Source: Pithys albifrons albifrons (Eukaryota > Chordata > Aves > Passeriformes > Thamnophilidae). Taken from it: 64,000 nt of DNA. The position numbers and the translations under genes were made by a program. Below, piece by piece: positions 14,001-26,411 of the stretch (position 1 is the stretch's first letter; each line of letters starts with the position of its first letter). The stretch lies in assembly GCF_047495875.1 (NCBI RefSeq), contig NC_092470.1:15351001-15415000 (forward strand), in the 5' to 3' direction. The notes below the pieces were generated by a model, which was not told the origin of the DNA, ran no database searches, and worked only from the letters and a program-made list of their open reading frames with translations.

Positions 14001-15749
14001 TTCCTTACTTACTGAATTTCTCTATTTCTCAAGCAGTTGCTTCAACCCCATCCTCCTTAAGGTACACTCTCCTGAGCCATAAATACCCCTGTTAACCCAT
14101 TCTGAGAACAAACTCCTCTTGCACTTAATGAGCACTTGGACCAAACTAGGACTTATTTGAGGTTCAGATCTCTGAGCAAGACTTCAGCCCAGGTTGCTGC
14201 TTTTATTTTTACTATTAAGTAAAACTAATCTCCAGTGCTTCCAACTGAGAAGTGACTGCCCTAGCCAAGAGTTTTAATACTTCCCAAAGGCCTCTTGCAG
14301 TTGAACCAGGCTGGCTAACAACCCTATAGATTCTGCACAAGCTTTTAAGCATCTGCTCTAAGAGCCCCATTTTAGCCCTTCAAGTTTGGCCTTACACGTG
14401 CTATTTTTGGCTTGTGCTGGTGACTGACATGTTGTCCTGCTGACAATGTGTTACTTCACATCCTGGAAACACTGCAGGCTGTGAGCTACAGGACTCTTGG
14501 TTTGGGAAAAACACAGGTTTCTTCTGTAAATCTCCATAGTCTGAGTGTGTCCTAGCAAGATTCACTTAACAAGGACAAGAGGAGAAAGAAACAAAATGGT
14601 TACTGAAAAGCACTTATACATAGTAAATAAAACAGTGGCATAACTCACAGAATTTGATCATCTGGAATCTCAAATATTGGTGTAGAAGAGGGGTATTTAT
14701 AGATAGGGGCTGCTCCAGCCCTGTTTAAAAATACTTGCAGAAGTTAGAGGGAGAACTCATATTACTGTGTAGGCTGGAAATGGTCAACCTACAGTGTAAT
14801 GTTTGCACTTCTCTGGAAATCTTTGGGATTTCAAGCAGCTTGAGGCAAAGTACAATCACACACACGGTGCCTGCCATGTGTTCAACCCTCTCCACTCAGG
14901 AGGACAACTGCCAGGATTTGTGTACCATGTGTGAGTATGTGTTTGGGTAAAGCATTACTGGAAAGGGAACTCATGCAAACTTCTCTTTGCTGAGGTCACC
15001 TGAAAATTTCCACACACAGCCCTAACACTGTAGTTGTTTTATAACTCAAGCCCAAATGATGTTGCCATAGACTTTTTAACCTTTGTGACTGTTCCTTCCT
15101 TTCCAGAGAGGGAGGGTATTTTACAATACTTTACTAGCTCAAAATCTATGCATCAAAAGTACAAACATCTACTGTAGCTATTTCAGGTTCCCATGTAGGT
15201 GAATCCAACCTAGAGCACACAACACCTGCAGCAACGTTGTAGAGATTGTGCCATATTTTGTCTAAATAGTTCCTATTTCCTCAGGCACATGCAGTGATAA
15301 AGTGCTCAGAGTGTTAGAAGGACAGTGGAGCTTGACACAGGTTTCACTGATTCAATGGATAATAATCCTTCCTCCGGCAACGCACATAGTCTTGGCAGTG
15401 CCCAAAATGTCTCTGTGAACACTGAGGAGGTGCCAGCTGCTGAAATGGTGGGAGGCTGAATTCAGCCTGAAGAATGAGGAGGATCATTTCTGGTTGTGGC
15501 TGCAAAAGAAAAAGGGGCTAAAGGAGATGGGCAGGAAGATCCCTCCAGTTATGTGTGTTTTCCCTGAGTTGATCCCTGTGGATACATTTATTCTGATTTC
15601 TCTGAATTTAGCATTTGTTTGCTAGCTTTTTAAAAGTATTATTACTATTTTCTGTTTGCTTCTTGTTGAGTTTCTGAAGGTTCCCAAGATCATTCTGTCT
15701 GCGTATCCTTATATCTACATGCCTCTCCCTAACCTGACCCCAAACTATC

Positions 15750-15872
15750 TCCAGGTTAGATGGGGCTTTGAGCAACCTGGTCTTCTGGAAAGTGTCCCTG
15801 CCCATGGCAAGGGAGTTGGAATGAGATGGTCTTTAAGGTCCCTTCAAACCCAAACTATTCTATGATTCTATT
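15750..15872 (+). mobile_element. CR1 LINE 3'-end fragment
   Basis: About 120 bp of the conserved CR1 3' untranslated region. It reads from ccaggttagatggggcttt through gtgtccctgcccatggcaa and tctttaaggtcccttc to the diagnostic 3' terminus attctatgattcta. Severe 5' truncation is normal for CR1 and leaves no coding sequence. CR1 is the dominant LINE of birds, so this supports the host assignment. Confidence 0.93.
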
Positions 15873-18800
15873 GAAAATTTGGGTCAAATTCTGCCAGATG
15901 TCAGCTAAATCCAAATTTCAGCTGAAGAAAAGGTACAACCATGGTTTTAATATTTATTAGAGCACTAGGAATTTTGCTTAGAAAAGAGACACCAATAGAC
16001 TGAAGCAGAGTTCAAACCTCCCAAAATGCTACCAAATCCAACCGCTTAGCACAGTGTTATAGAAAGCCAAGCTCCAGTTTACAGTGTTTGACTTTATTTA
16101 AAAATGCACCTCCCCATCCATCTGATCTGCCAGTGAAGATGAATTTGAGGAGCTACAGCAGAGCACACAACAGTGCTTTCGGTACATCTTGTTATGCTGC
16201 AGCAGAAAATTCCAAAATGAAGCCTGAAGACTTCATGTATCACTGAACACTGATTTTGCCTTTCACTGAAGGTACAGAAGAAGCTATAAAGACTTCTATA
16301 AACTCTGAGGAGAGTCCCTGCACAGTTGTTTGCAGACACTGTGTCCCCAGATGATTAACAAACAGTCATAATGGGTCTGTATTCGAGCACAACACTGCTG
16401 AAGTTAATATCCATAGCCTTCCCTGTTCGAGCAAGGCATTTTTCTAGGTGTTTGAAAATGGGCTGGTTAATCATCAAAAATGGAGTCATTCAGGCGAGAG
16501 GTACTTCAGAGATGAGCCAGTGGAAAGAAAAAAGGCTCCTCTGTGTTGCTAAAGGTGACAGATCTGACAACATTTTGTTTCTTCTGGAAGACAGAGATGC
16601 TTCATTTGGGTTGACATAAGGGTGTTTGGTCATGTGAGATTGTGCAGACTACTTTATGGATACAGACAGAAAGGTGCCTTTTTATTCCATATTTTTAATG
16701 GTCACATTTTACAAGACAATATCTGTGGAAAATAAGAAACATTGCATAAGGAACTCTAACAATTAACCAGAATTCTTGCACCAACAGTATCTTCCCCTCT
16801 CATTAGACCCAGTTTGGATTTTCCACACTTGATTTGGCTTTCTGCCAGTGTGAGCACTGTCCCAACATCTTTTCCTTTCAACCTTTTCAAATAAAATTGC
16901 AAGAAAGAAATTTCTGTCAAAGAGCATTGACTGGCTGGAGAACTGATGTAGGTTGCTGTTTATGAAATGCTGCAAAGATGTAGAATGTTTCAGGAATGCT
17001 GCTTGTTCTGAATGAGGACCAGAACAGGTGGGGATGCACACACAGGATGCCGGTACTGCTCTGGGAGCAGAAAGGGTCTGTTTGGGTTACACAGAAGGCA
17101 GCAAACAGGGCTGAGGTGCAGTGAATTGAAGTGAAGGGCCCATGGACAACGTGGTGAGACATTTGGGAGAGCAGAACTGCTGTCAGCCCTCACTCTAGAT
17201 TTTAATGCATTTGCTACAGTGAGGAGGCTAACACTTTCTCTTTTGTGCTAACTTTGGTTTATTGCAGTGCACGTCCTCCCCCTCTCATTCTTGAGCATCT
17301 GCTGAGGTCACATCTTCTCCTCTGCTCCCCCTGCCTCCGCATTTCAGGGATGAACACACGTTGTTACTTACCCTTACAGCACCCAGCACACACCCAGCCT
17401 CTCCTCCAGGACTGGGATACATGGCATTGCTGTAAGAGAGGGACTTAGACTGGGGACAAGGACACTGTCAATTCCAGCACAAACGGATAGCTAAAGAAGC
17501 ATCCACACTGTGCATGCTGAAAGGTTTAAACTGTGCCCAGGCAGAAAGGCCAGCTCAGGAAACCATAACGCTGCACTGTGACAGCTTGGGGAGGCACAGG
17601 CTTCTTTGCTCAGCACAGCAACGTGGCTTTACTGACACTGGGCTTACCTCAGCACATCCATAAGGGGATGGAGAAGTGGGATCAAGAACTTTCCACACTT
17701 GCTGTGCTACACTCTATTTTGTCTTCCAAATTCAGGATGAAGGGACAGAAAAAAAGTGGGAGCCACAAGATATTGCATGTCCAATATAACAACTGTCAGT
17801 ATTTTTTTCTCTGCTACAGGTCCTGGTCTGGTGGACATTGGGCCACCAGCCTTTCCTTGCTGCTTCATTTCAGATGCTTTGTATATGCCACTCAAATTCC
17901 TTCCAGTACGTGCTTTGGCAACCATGCAACAGGTTTTCTGTGTTGGTGCAGGCACTGCAGCTTCAGCTCAGGGACAACAGCATGATTTCTATCCTGCACA
18001 TCATTGTCTGGCTTGTAGTTGTCATGATCTATATATACCACCAAGAGACAGGGAGTTGGCATGCTGGTGAATCCTGCTCTAAGAGCAAAGTGAGCAGGTA
18101 AAATCTCTTCACTGGAAAATTCTCACTAGATAAAATCTAAATTAAATCCTTTCCTAAGAACTAAGTATCCCCTGCTATTCAGCTTAACTCTTACCTTGAG
18201 TAGGTATCTTACATATTCTCTATCCAGGGAATATCTACTAATAAGGTCTGAGCACACTCATGCAATTTGTTTTAAACCTAACTAACACTAACTTACCCCT
18301 GCAGGACTACACTTTAATTACTATAACCTTGCTCCTACTTCTGGCGGATATACTACTGGCCTGTCTTCCAGTTTGGGGCCTTCTTTGCAGATGGGGCAGG
18401 TTCTGGGATCTGGGGAAGTGGAGGTCATCCATGAAAGAGAGGGAGAGGAGAAAGAAATGGTCAAACAAGTTAGTATATGTCTCCAGTCTATCAGCCCCAG
18501 AATTTCCAAAAGAATGGAATAAAGAAGACAAAACAGAATTGAAACCTCAGGATTTAGGGGGTTCAGGGAAGGATCCAGCCGACTTATTCTCCACAAGAAA
18601 ATTTCCCTAAAAAATAGCAATTCAGATGGAGTGAGGCAATGAATGTGGGCTGACTTGGGCTAACAATAAAGCCTAGAAAAAGTGAGTGGAACAGTTTTTA
18701 CGTCCTAACTTTCATGTCCACATTTTTAAAACAACATATTTCAGTGCAGGCATGCCAGTTGCAGGGATATCTTTTAAAGCTGAAAAGATTTGACTCTTCG

Positions 18801-21800
18801 TGCTGAGACAGGAATTTTTACTGAAAAATTGACCTAGAACTGATTTTTTTAAAAAGAGAAAAGTTTATAATGGTAAATAATCCAAAGCTGAAGAAAATTA
18901 TTTTTTTGAAATATCAATTTTCACTTCCTCAAAACTGATTTTCTCCAACACTCTTATTTTCTATTTCTGCCATTAAATCCCACAGTCAGGGTTTTACTGT
19001 GCTTCAGCCCTTCAGGCCGTGCTGTTCTGACTCCTCAGCACTCCAAGGGCCTTGCAGGAATTAAGTGCATCTCACAAAAGGACACATTTCTAGGGTGAAG
19101 GTTTAATTTGATTTTGGACTGTGTGACTATGAGTGGATGAAAAAGCAAACAAGAATTTCCTCATGCCTTTCCACCAGTTCTGCTAATCAGAGCTCCAAGA
19201 GTAAATGAGTAGATTTGCTCGGTTTTGGGTGGGAAATGAATTGAAGCCATCCTCTACCCACCAAATGTCCAGCCAACAGTAATTTAGCCAGCCAGGAAAG
19301 AAGGAAAACTGTGATGTGCTGCTGGTCCAGGGCAGCCATATGCTGTTATCCTCCCCACATAGGAAAGCAATGCTGTGAAAGTTCAGATCAGGAGGGACTC
19401 TATGGCACCACAGTTGTGTAAGAAAACCTTTATAGTGAACATGACGGTGTTTCTGGGTTTAGACAGATGGGTTGGTCATGGCTTTCTGGTGCAGCATATT
19501 CAGTTTACCCTTTGTTGAACACACACAGAGCTGCAGTGAGCTTCTTCAGCAACTCATATCTCACGGTCTTTCTCCTTCCCCACTTCTAGGGAATCCTTCA
19601 GTATTCCTTCCATATGGGACCTGTCCAGTGGTAGCCCCCCAATATCTCCTCATGGATCACAGCAAAAGATCCCCAGAGCCTGCCTTCTGCTGTCAGTTCT
19701 GCAGTCGCATGCACAGGTAAGGGGAATTCCATGAGGAATTCTTTCCTAAAACTAGGAAGGGATATTGTTGCTATCCCAGTCAGTTTCCTCACAACACCCA
19801 TCTGAAGGAGGTCAATACCTTTTCTTAACAGAGATGGGTAAGCTGGGTTGAGATAGACGTCTCAGAGGCACATCCAGAGTGGGCTGTCCTGCTGCATGGG
19901 ATGCAGAGATGTGACTTCCAAAGCAATGTACCCCCATCCATGCTGCCATGCCCCAGCCCACCTTGGGAACCAGCTTGGACAGCACTTCCTTGGGGACCCC
20001 CATCAATGCACTCCTGTCTGGTGTTCACATTCCCTTAGAGAGTGAGCAGCGCAGCTACAAGCACTGACCGAATTTCCTGCTGTCTTTTAGTCTTCTTTGT
20101 CAGCAAAACTGTACTTCTGTCCTGGGAATACCCCAGTGATGCATAGCTTCTGCTGATGAGCTAGGATTAGAAGGACTTTATATAAGGCTGTTTGATTAAG
20201 TGGCTATTATCAACTAAAAACTTGGTGCTTCCCATTAAGTACTCTCAAATGCATGTCCTCATTTTACTTATTCAGTGCTTGCATTATGCTTTGGAAGAGG
20301 CAGCCTGGCCTTTTTGCCTCATCCAGGCCCTTTTGCCAACACTAATAAGATGCCCTGCCTTGTTCAGTGATAGTTTAAGAAATGTAATGCTCTGATGGTG
20401 CCTTTCCTTAACGGTGTTCCTCTAAAATCAGCACATCACCCTGTAGTTTACCGTGCAAATTAGCCCAGCCCCTCTGAACTTTCTGCTCCCCGCCAGCTCC
20501 TTCAGCGACACTCCCCCAAGGCAGTTCTCTCCTTCCAGCAGATCAAAGCCTGTACAACTAACAAAGAGATAAAACAATAACACTCTCACCTTTTGTCTTT
20601 GTTTCTATTGCTGTGCCAGTGCAGTTTGATTTGCTCTTTTGCAGCATCTGTGCTCAGGCTTCCCATAATAGTCCAATATACTTTTCATGATCCATGTTCA
20701 ATTTATATACACATTCGACTTTAATCCTTCTGTCCAGATCAGTTATTTCATACTTTTGTACATCAAATTGCTTTCACCATCTGTTGGCCCAGTTGCCCTA
20801 CATAAGCCAAACCCTCTGAAGGTATAATTGCAATATTGTTCATTATTTGCTCATTCTCTTTCCTTCCAATATGCATAATGACTGCAAAATGAAGAAATAA
20901 TTTAAATCTAATTTAAATTCCCTTCATGTTTTTTTACACTGTGCTGATCAAAATAGCAACTAAGGTCTTCAAAAGAAGAAGCTATCCATCTCAGAAGAAC
21001 CTTGATGCCCTTGGATTGCTATCTGTGAAAACAAGTGAGTTTTTGTAGGACTGGAGCACTGTGTACCAGCATTTCACTAAGCTGATGGCAAATGCTATCA
21101 CCACATCAGCACACTGTTAAATCATTGCACAGAAGAATTCCAATCTGGTTAATTAGGATCTGATTTTATACTGTCACTTCCATGAAACAAATGTACTCAA
21201 AACATAATTTTTTTTCTTATCTATTTTCATCTCTATTTCAGCCAAAGCTTGTTGTTCTAGGGCTGTGCACTATGCATCGTGCTTGGGCAGTTTTTCAAGC
21301 ATCTACAGAGAAAGCTTGTAAGCACCAACCCTCTTCCCCAGGGATAACTATTCCATGAGTTTTGATTTAATTTCTCCTACAGCCAGGAGGCCACCCACCC
21401 ACAGAGCTCCAGTTCTGCCTGACCTGCTTCATTTCTGCCTCAGCATTACTAGCAGGGGCACGGAGGGGCAAGATTCATAGTTTAGTTCAGACCTGGGTTT
21501 GCATTTACCTTTAGGACTTACAGTGGGGAGGAAACTGCTGCAGAGGTGGGGGAAGTACCTCTGCCCTGCACCAGAGGCACACGCTCCACTGCGATACATT
21601 CCACCAGAACGCAGCTCCTGGAGAAGCAACTTCGGCGGAGATAAATAAGACATGTAATTTCTTGTCAGGCTGTTGCATTTCCCACCGCTCGTTTTAACAA
21701 TTACACTCTGTGACTTTTTTTATTAAACAACTGAAAAGAATAGATTCTTGTAACCCAGAAAGAAAAATTGCCTGGAGAAATGAAACATACCCAGACTTAA

Positions 21801-22716
21801 TTTTCTCTCTTGTGCTTTTTGAGGTGTTTGCCATAAATGTGTTTTCAGTACAGCACTCAGTAATAAGATCTGTGGTTTTGGCACTTCTTTACCACACTCC
21901 CCTTCTCAGCAGCCAATTTTGTTACAACCAAACCCAGACAGAATAAAAAAGGATCTATCTAAGTGTGGCACAACTTTCTCCTCCTGAAGTCAATGGAAAC
22001 ACTGCCACAGATTACAACAGGAATCACCAGAATCCCATAATTATTTTATATGCAGCTTTCTCCAAATCTTATTTTTAAAGCAATTAATAAAAGGAGTGGT
22101 TGCCCTTTAGTGAGCAATATCCCAGCAGGAATTGTAATCAATGCTTCTTCCGAGTGCTTCTTTGCACTGACATCTGTACCAATTAGCGTCTTCTACTACA
22201 GAAAGGTTACAGAAACACAATTTTATTTCTTCTTATTTATTATTTTTCAGACAGGGCCAAGTTTTAGGAGCATGGCTGGACTTTAAAGCTTCAATATTAG
22301 AAGTGCTCTTGTAAGGAAACAGGCTGTGCTTAAAACTGACCTGGAAAACAGATGCTAAAACAGCACTTCTCTTTGCTTTCTAGACCAGAAGCTTGCACAT
22401 AAAGCACACTCCGGTACTTATGACTGCAACTTCAATGCTTCTTTAGACAGTGATGCTTCTGAACTCAAGACCAACCTGTTGTAAACAGATAATAAGCTCA
22501 ATCTGAAATTCTATTTGTTTGCTCAACTGTGGCACCTTTCAAATGAAAATAAAACGTAGAAGAAAAAAATTGAACTGACTTTGAAAGCTGAATAGAGAAG
22601 GATAGAACTGTAAAAAATAGATAGTGAGACATCAACCTGCCCTCTAGAAACATCTCTGTTTAATTTCAATTCAACAAGATGTAACACGGTATCACGGTGA
22701 CAGAGATTATTGAAAT
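15873..22716. other. Intergenic sequence, no supported gene
   Basis: Unique, AT-rich sequence between the CR1 fragment and the second LTR. No RNA gene or protein family recognised. A 'gaagtcaatgg' block at 21985-21995 resembles ancient amniote LINE debris. Confidence 0.72.
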
Positions 22717-23284
22717 TGCTGTTTTAACACCACCTGGCAATTAAGTACCATGATGCCAACTCGCTCATCCCCCCACCTTGCACCATGGGGATGGGGAGGA
22801 GAACTAAAAAAAGGTAAAGCTCATGGGTTGAGATAAGAAGAGTTTAATAATTGAAATAAAGTAAAATATACTAATAATAGTATTTATAATAATAACAATA
22901 ATAATTACAATTGTAATGAAAATGAGAGAGAGAGGAATAAAAGCCAAGAGAAACAAGTGATGGACAATACAGCTGCTCACCACCCACTGATGCCCAGCCT
23001 GTGCTCAAGCAGCAGTTGGTGGCACCCAGACACCTCCCCCCAGTTTATATACTGAGCATGATATCCTGTGATATGGAATATCCCTTTGGCCAGTTCAGGT
23101 CAGCTTTCCTGGCCATGCTCACTCTCAGCTTCTTGTGCACCTGTTCATTGGCAGAGCATGGGAAATGGAAAAGTTCTTGATTTAGAGGAAGCACTACTGA
23201 GCAAAAATTAAAACCTCAATGTGTTATCAAGCAATGTTATTCCCATACCAAATCATATGGCTACTAAGGAGAAAAGTCACAGAA
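22717..23284 (-). mobile_element. Solo LTR, same family as the 5.1 kb copy (copy 2)
   Basis: Starts tgctgttttaacacc at 22717 and shares an ordered series of blocks with copy 1: ctggcaattaag, catgggttgagata, the TATA-region block ending gatatggaatatcccttt, and cttcttgtgcac. On the minus strand a TATATAAA box survives (+ strand tttatata at 23044-23051), with an ATTAAA poly(A) signal about 200 bases further on (+ strand tttaat at 22843-22848). This gives the expected U3-R-U5 order. The right end is worn and set approximately. A (TAA)-rich expansion has grown inside it. No viral coding sequence adjoins it. Confidence 0.8.
22844..22935 (+). repeat. TAA/ATA-rich low-complexity tract followed by (GA)n
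   Basis: A/T-rich sequence with many TAA, ATA and AAT units (about 22844-22922), then a short GA run (gagagagagag, about 22924-22934). It lies inside the second LTR copy next to its poly(A)-signal region and probably grew after insertion. Confidence 0.75.
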
Positions 23285-23499
23285 TCACAGTTGAAATCAG
23301 GACACTGACAGTGATGGATTTGCGTGTTTTGGTGCTGAGCACATGTTAAAAATGGGGAAGACTGGGGAAGGGAGGAAGGCTGGGGAGAATGAGGGCTTTT
23401 GTTCCACACGATTTTCAAGTCATTAAAATGTATCTAGCTATACCAACAGTATTTGTCTCGTGAGGGACAGAAATACAATACTCTTGAAACAGCTTCAAC

Positions 23500-23595
23500 A
23501 GTTTTGTTTTCATTTTGTTGTTGTTGTTGTTGTTTTCATTTGGTTTGGTTTGATTTTTGTTTGGGTTGGGTTTTTTTTTGTTTTTGTTTTTTTAA
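23500..23595 (+). repeat. (TTG)6 microsatellite and T-rich low-complexity tract
   Basis: A perfect (TTG)6 at 23515-23532, followed by ggtttggtttg-type units and long T runs up to 23594. The open frame that can be read through it (rich in Val and Phe) is an artefact of the repeat. Confidence 0.9.
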
Positions 23596-26388
23596 GGCAG
23601 AGTGACCAAAATCTTCCCCAGAACAGCTATTTCTGTTGGAATTGGTGCCTGGCAGAGCAGGTCCCTCATGGCTGGGGCAGGATGGCTCCAGACCTTCAGA
23701 GAGGAGACTGGTGCTCCATAAATTGAGGACACTGATAACATTGAAAGAAGACTTGAAGGAATAATTGCTCATTTTTGCCACCGCTACAGAGTTTCAGGGT
23801 AATTTTTAAGCCAACATCTAGGTTACGAGCATGAAAATATGGCACTCCAGACTCACAGCCATCTGAATGTGGCTGACGGTGAATGCTCATTTCCATCATT
23901 TCTCACCAGGGTGAGTATTGATTTCATTTCTCACACTACCCTAGTCACTTGACCAAGCTGCAATCCAATATTTAATGTGTTAGTCACACTGGCTTGTGGG
24001 GACTTGTGGTCTGTAGTCTATCATATGCTGACCTTTATGACTGGCATAGTCTTAATAATGACAGAAAATGCTGATATAGAGGTATTCACATCATTATTTC
24101 TAGCACTAGGCAATAGGATCATTGAAGGAGTAGTAAGGCATGAGTAGAGTGGCATTTACTGTTCCCTGTTGGATGAATGTAGTGATTTGTTGTACAGTTT
24201 AATGGTATTTTTTAAGAACAAGGACAAAACCTTGGCTGGAGAGGCAGCTGAAAGGAGGTAAATGCTCTGTTTTAGGTGTAGGAGTGCTCAGAATAGAGGC
24301 ATCAAGGCTGAAATGCTTCACATTAACTGCATGCATAGCTTTTCCCAGCATCCTCGTTCCATTCCAAAAGCAGTGAGCAGAGAGTTTGTGTCTCCAAATA
24401 AGGGATGAACCAGTGATATTCTGAAGTTCTGTAAAACCCCTGTGTTTGTTATGCTCAAGATGGAACATGCTCAAATACTCTGCCAGCACATTAAAAATGA
24501 CCAGGAGAGGCCAGCCCACAGGGAGTTTGCAATATAAGCAGTTGACCTACGAGCTAGAAGGTCTCTGCTCCCATGAGAATCCCTAATAGCACAAAATATT
24601 TTTCATTGAGACCGGTCTCACCCCTCAATATCCTTCCCATTCCCTGCAAGAAATAAAGAGATCAATATTTTTCCATTCTAATTTTGCCATTTGCTAGCTT
24701 TCCTTGCAATCTTTGAATCTTTCCACCTTCCAAATTGTCTTTCCTTTCTATAAACTTTATCACCTGTCCAAACCATTGTCCAGTTATTGCATGAGCTGTA
24801 TTAACATCCCCTGTAAGAGTAAGAAGCTGTGATTGATAGTGAGATTCTCCCCACTGTGAAGGGTTAACTTGAACCTTACATGCTACTCAAACTCCCAGTT
24901 TGACCCTCAGTGAAAACTAATAGCTTGTATCTGTTTAATATTCCTTTCCAGTACATTGTCAAATCTTTTCATCTGTTTTTAAATGGATCAGTGGTTTTCA
25001 TCTTCACTGTTTCCTCATTCCTTTTTTAGGTTTTATTAATTCTTTGTTGTTTGTGGGCGTTTTTAAGATCATAGAAGAAAGTCCTTTTGCTCATCGCTTT
25101 TAATTTTTATTTCATAAGTTTCATATAAAGTTGGAGGTAAAGGACACACTAGGGTCTATGTTGTCTTCCTCCAGCTAATAAAGTGGACCACATCTATGCA
25201 TTTTATAAGCTGTATTACAGACATGGCAGTGCCGTTATTTGCAGATAATCAAAACATGCCAGTTGGGCACAGACTTTCTAAACACATGTATCAGTCTTAC
25301 TTGTCATGCAAGTCATAAATTTAAACTGATGCATCTGTTACAACCATTGGTGCTCGAGATGGAAAAGATCCATAGGGAGGCTTTCAGCTTTCCATTTAGT
25401 GCTAAAGTGGAACTGAACTCTATCAGATGTATTATTATTGTCATTATTATTTAATATCCCCCTCTGCCTCCTCTGTGCATTAGCCACTTAACAGAAAACA
25501 TGAGTATAGATCTTGTCTCAGATTGCCTGCCATCCGAGTGACATACTGATGTCCAAGGGACACTAAAACACGTATTGCAAAGAGAACAGCCAGGATCCTC
25601 CTGCTATGGCTGCACAGGTTGCTACGAGAGGTGTTCCAGCTCACTGGTGGACATAGAGGGATTTGGGGTTTAGTTTTGCTGCTGAAGTATAAATATGATG
25701 GTACAGCCATGAGATTTTTAGAACGGCATGATGGTGAATTAATTCAAGAAGTGCATGTGAGAACTTCATTAGGACAGACACCAAAGTGTACTAGAAAGAA
25801 AGATGTATAATGAAACATATTGCTGATTAACAGAGAGAAGATAAAGTGACCAAACTGCTGCTGTAAGTCCCATCTTTCAGACTGGGTTCTCATGCTCTGC
25901 AAGCACTGGACAGTATGTAAGCCTTGCATGCCTCAAGCTTGCATTAGTCATGCTTCCAAGCTCCAGAACTTTTTATTTCAGCAGAGCTCATGACAACTTC
26001 AGCTTGAAGTCTGTTCCTGTGCTGCTTCTGCAGGCCCCACATGCCTGGCTTGGAAAAAAATCCTCCCTTAACTACACCCTGCAGGCTACAGAACTGCAGA
26101 GATACTGAGTTTCCAAGAAAATCCTGTGCACATCAACCTTGGGCAAAAGAAGGGGACATTTTTTATGCTTCCAGGTGACCCCTGGAGCACAGTGATGGTC
26201 ACATTCATCACCCAGATGAGCCTTCCTCAGAAAAACATATTCTGAATGTGTTCAGACCTTAATGAGTTATCTACGAACTATCAAATATTTCACATTCCAT
26301 ATGGAGCATCTGAGTTTCCTAAATGACACCATCAGCTGGAGTGACTGCAAACGTCGTAAATAATTCCCTCAGTTTAATGAGTTACAGT

Positions 26389-26411
26389 ATGAGGAAAGGC
26401 TCTTTCCTCAT
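26389..26411 (+). repeat. Perfect 10-bp inverted repeat (hairpin) with 3-nt loop
   Basis: Arms ATGAGGAAAG (26389-26398) and CTTTCCTCAT (26402-26411) are exact reverse complements around the loop gct. It is not followed by a T run or a gene end, so it is no classic terminator. An AP-1 type site (TGAGTCA, 26423-26429) lies just downstream. Confidence 0.8.

Larger units (their letters stand above)
5633..15749. other. Intergenic sequence, no supported gene
   Basis: About 10 kb without recognisable genes. It holds a C9 run (7541-7549), the small tandem repeats at 10534 and 11036, and a 151-codon open frame at 12147-12602 that looks like chance. Stretches near 11100-11200 and 12640-12800 have TAAT-rich, non-repetitive texture that could be conserved regulatory DNA, but I cannot test this. 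Confidence 0.72.

Noticed and set aside
18321..18425. Minus-strand segment reading RTCPICKEGPKLEDRPVVYP, protein-like with a CPIC pair and a possible acceptor upstream
   Set aside because: Only two cysteines, so no zinc-finger or RING pattern; a stop follows soon and no partner exon is seen. Probably chance, though a protein search would settle it.
23460..23726. 88-codon frame across the (TTG)n/T-rich tract
   Set aside because: Its Val/Phe-rich run is translated microsatellite, not protein.
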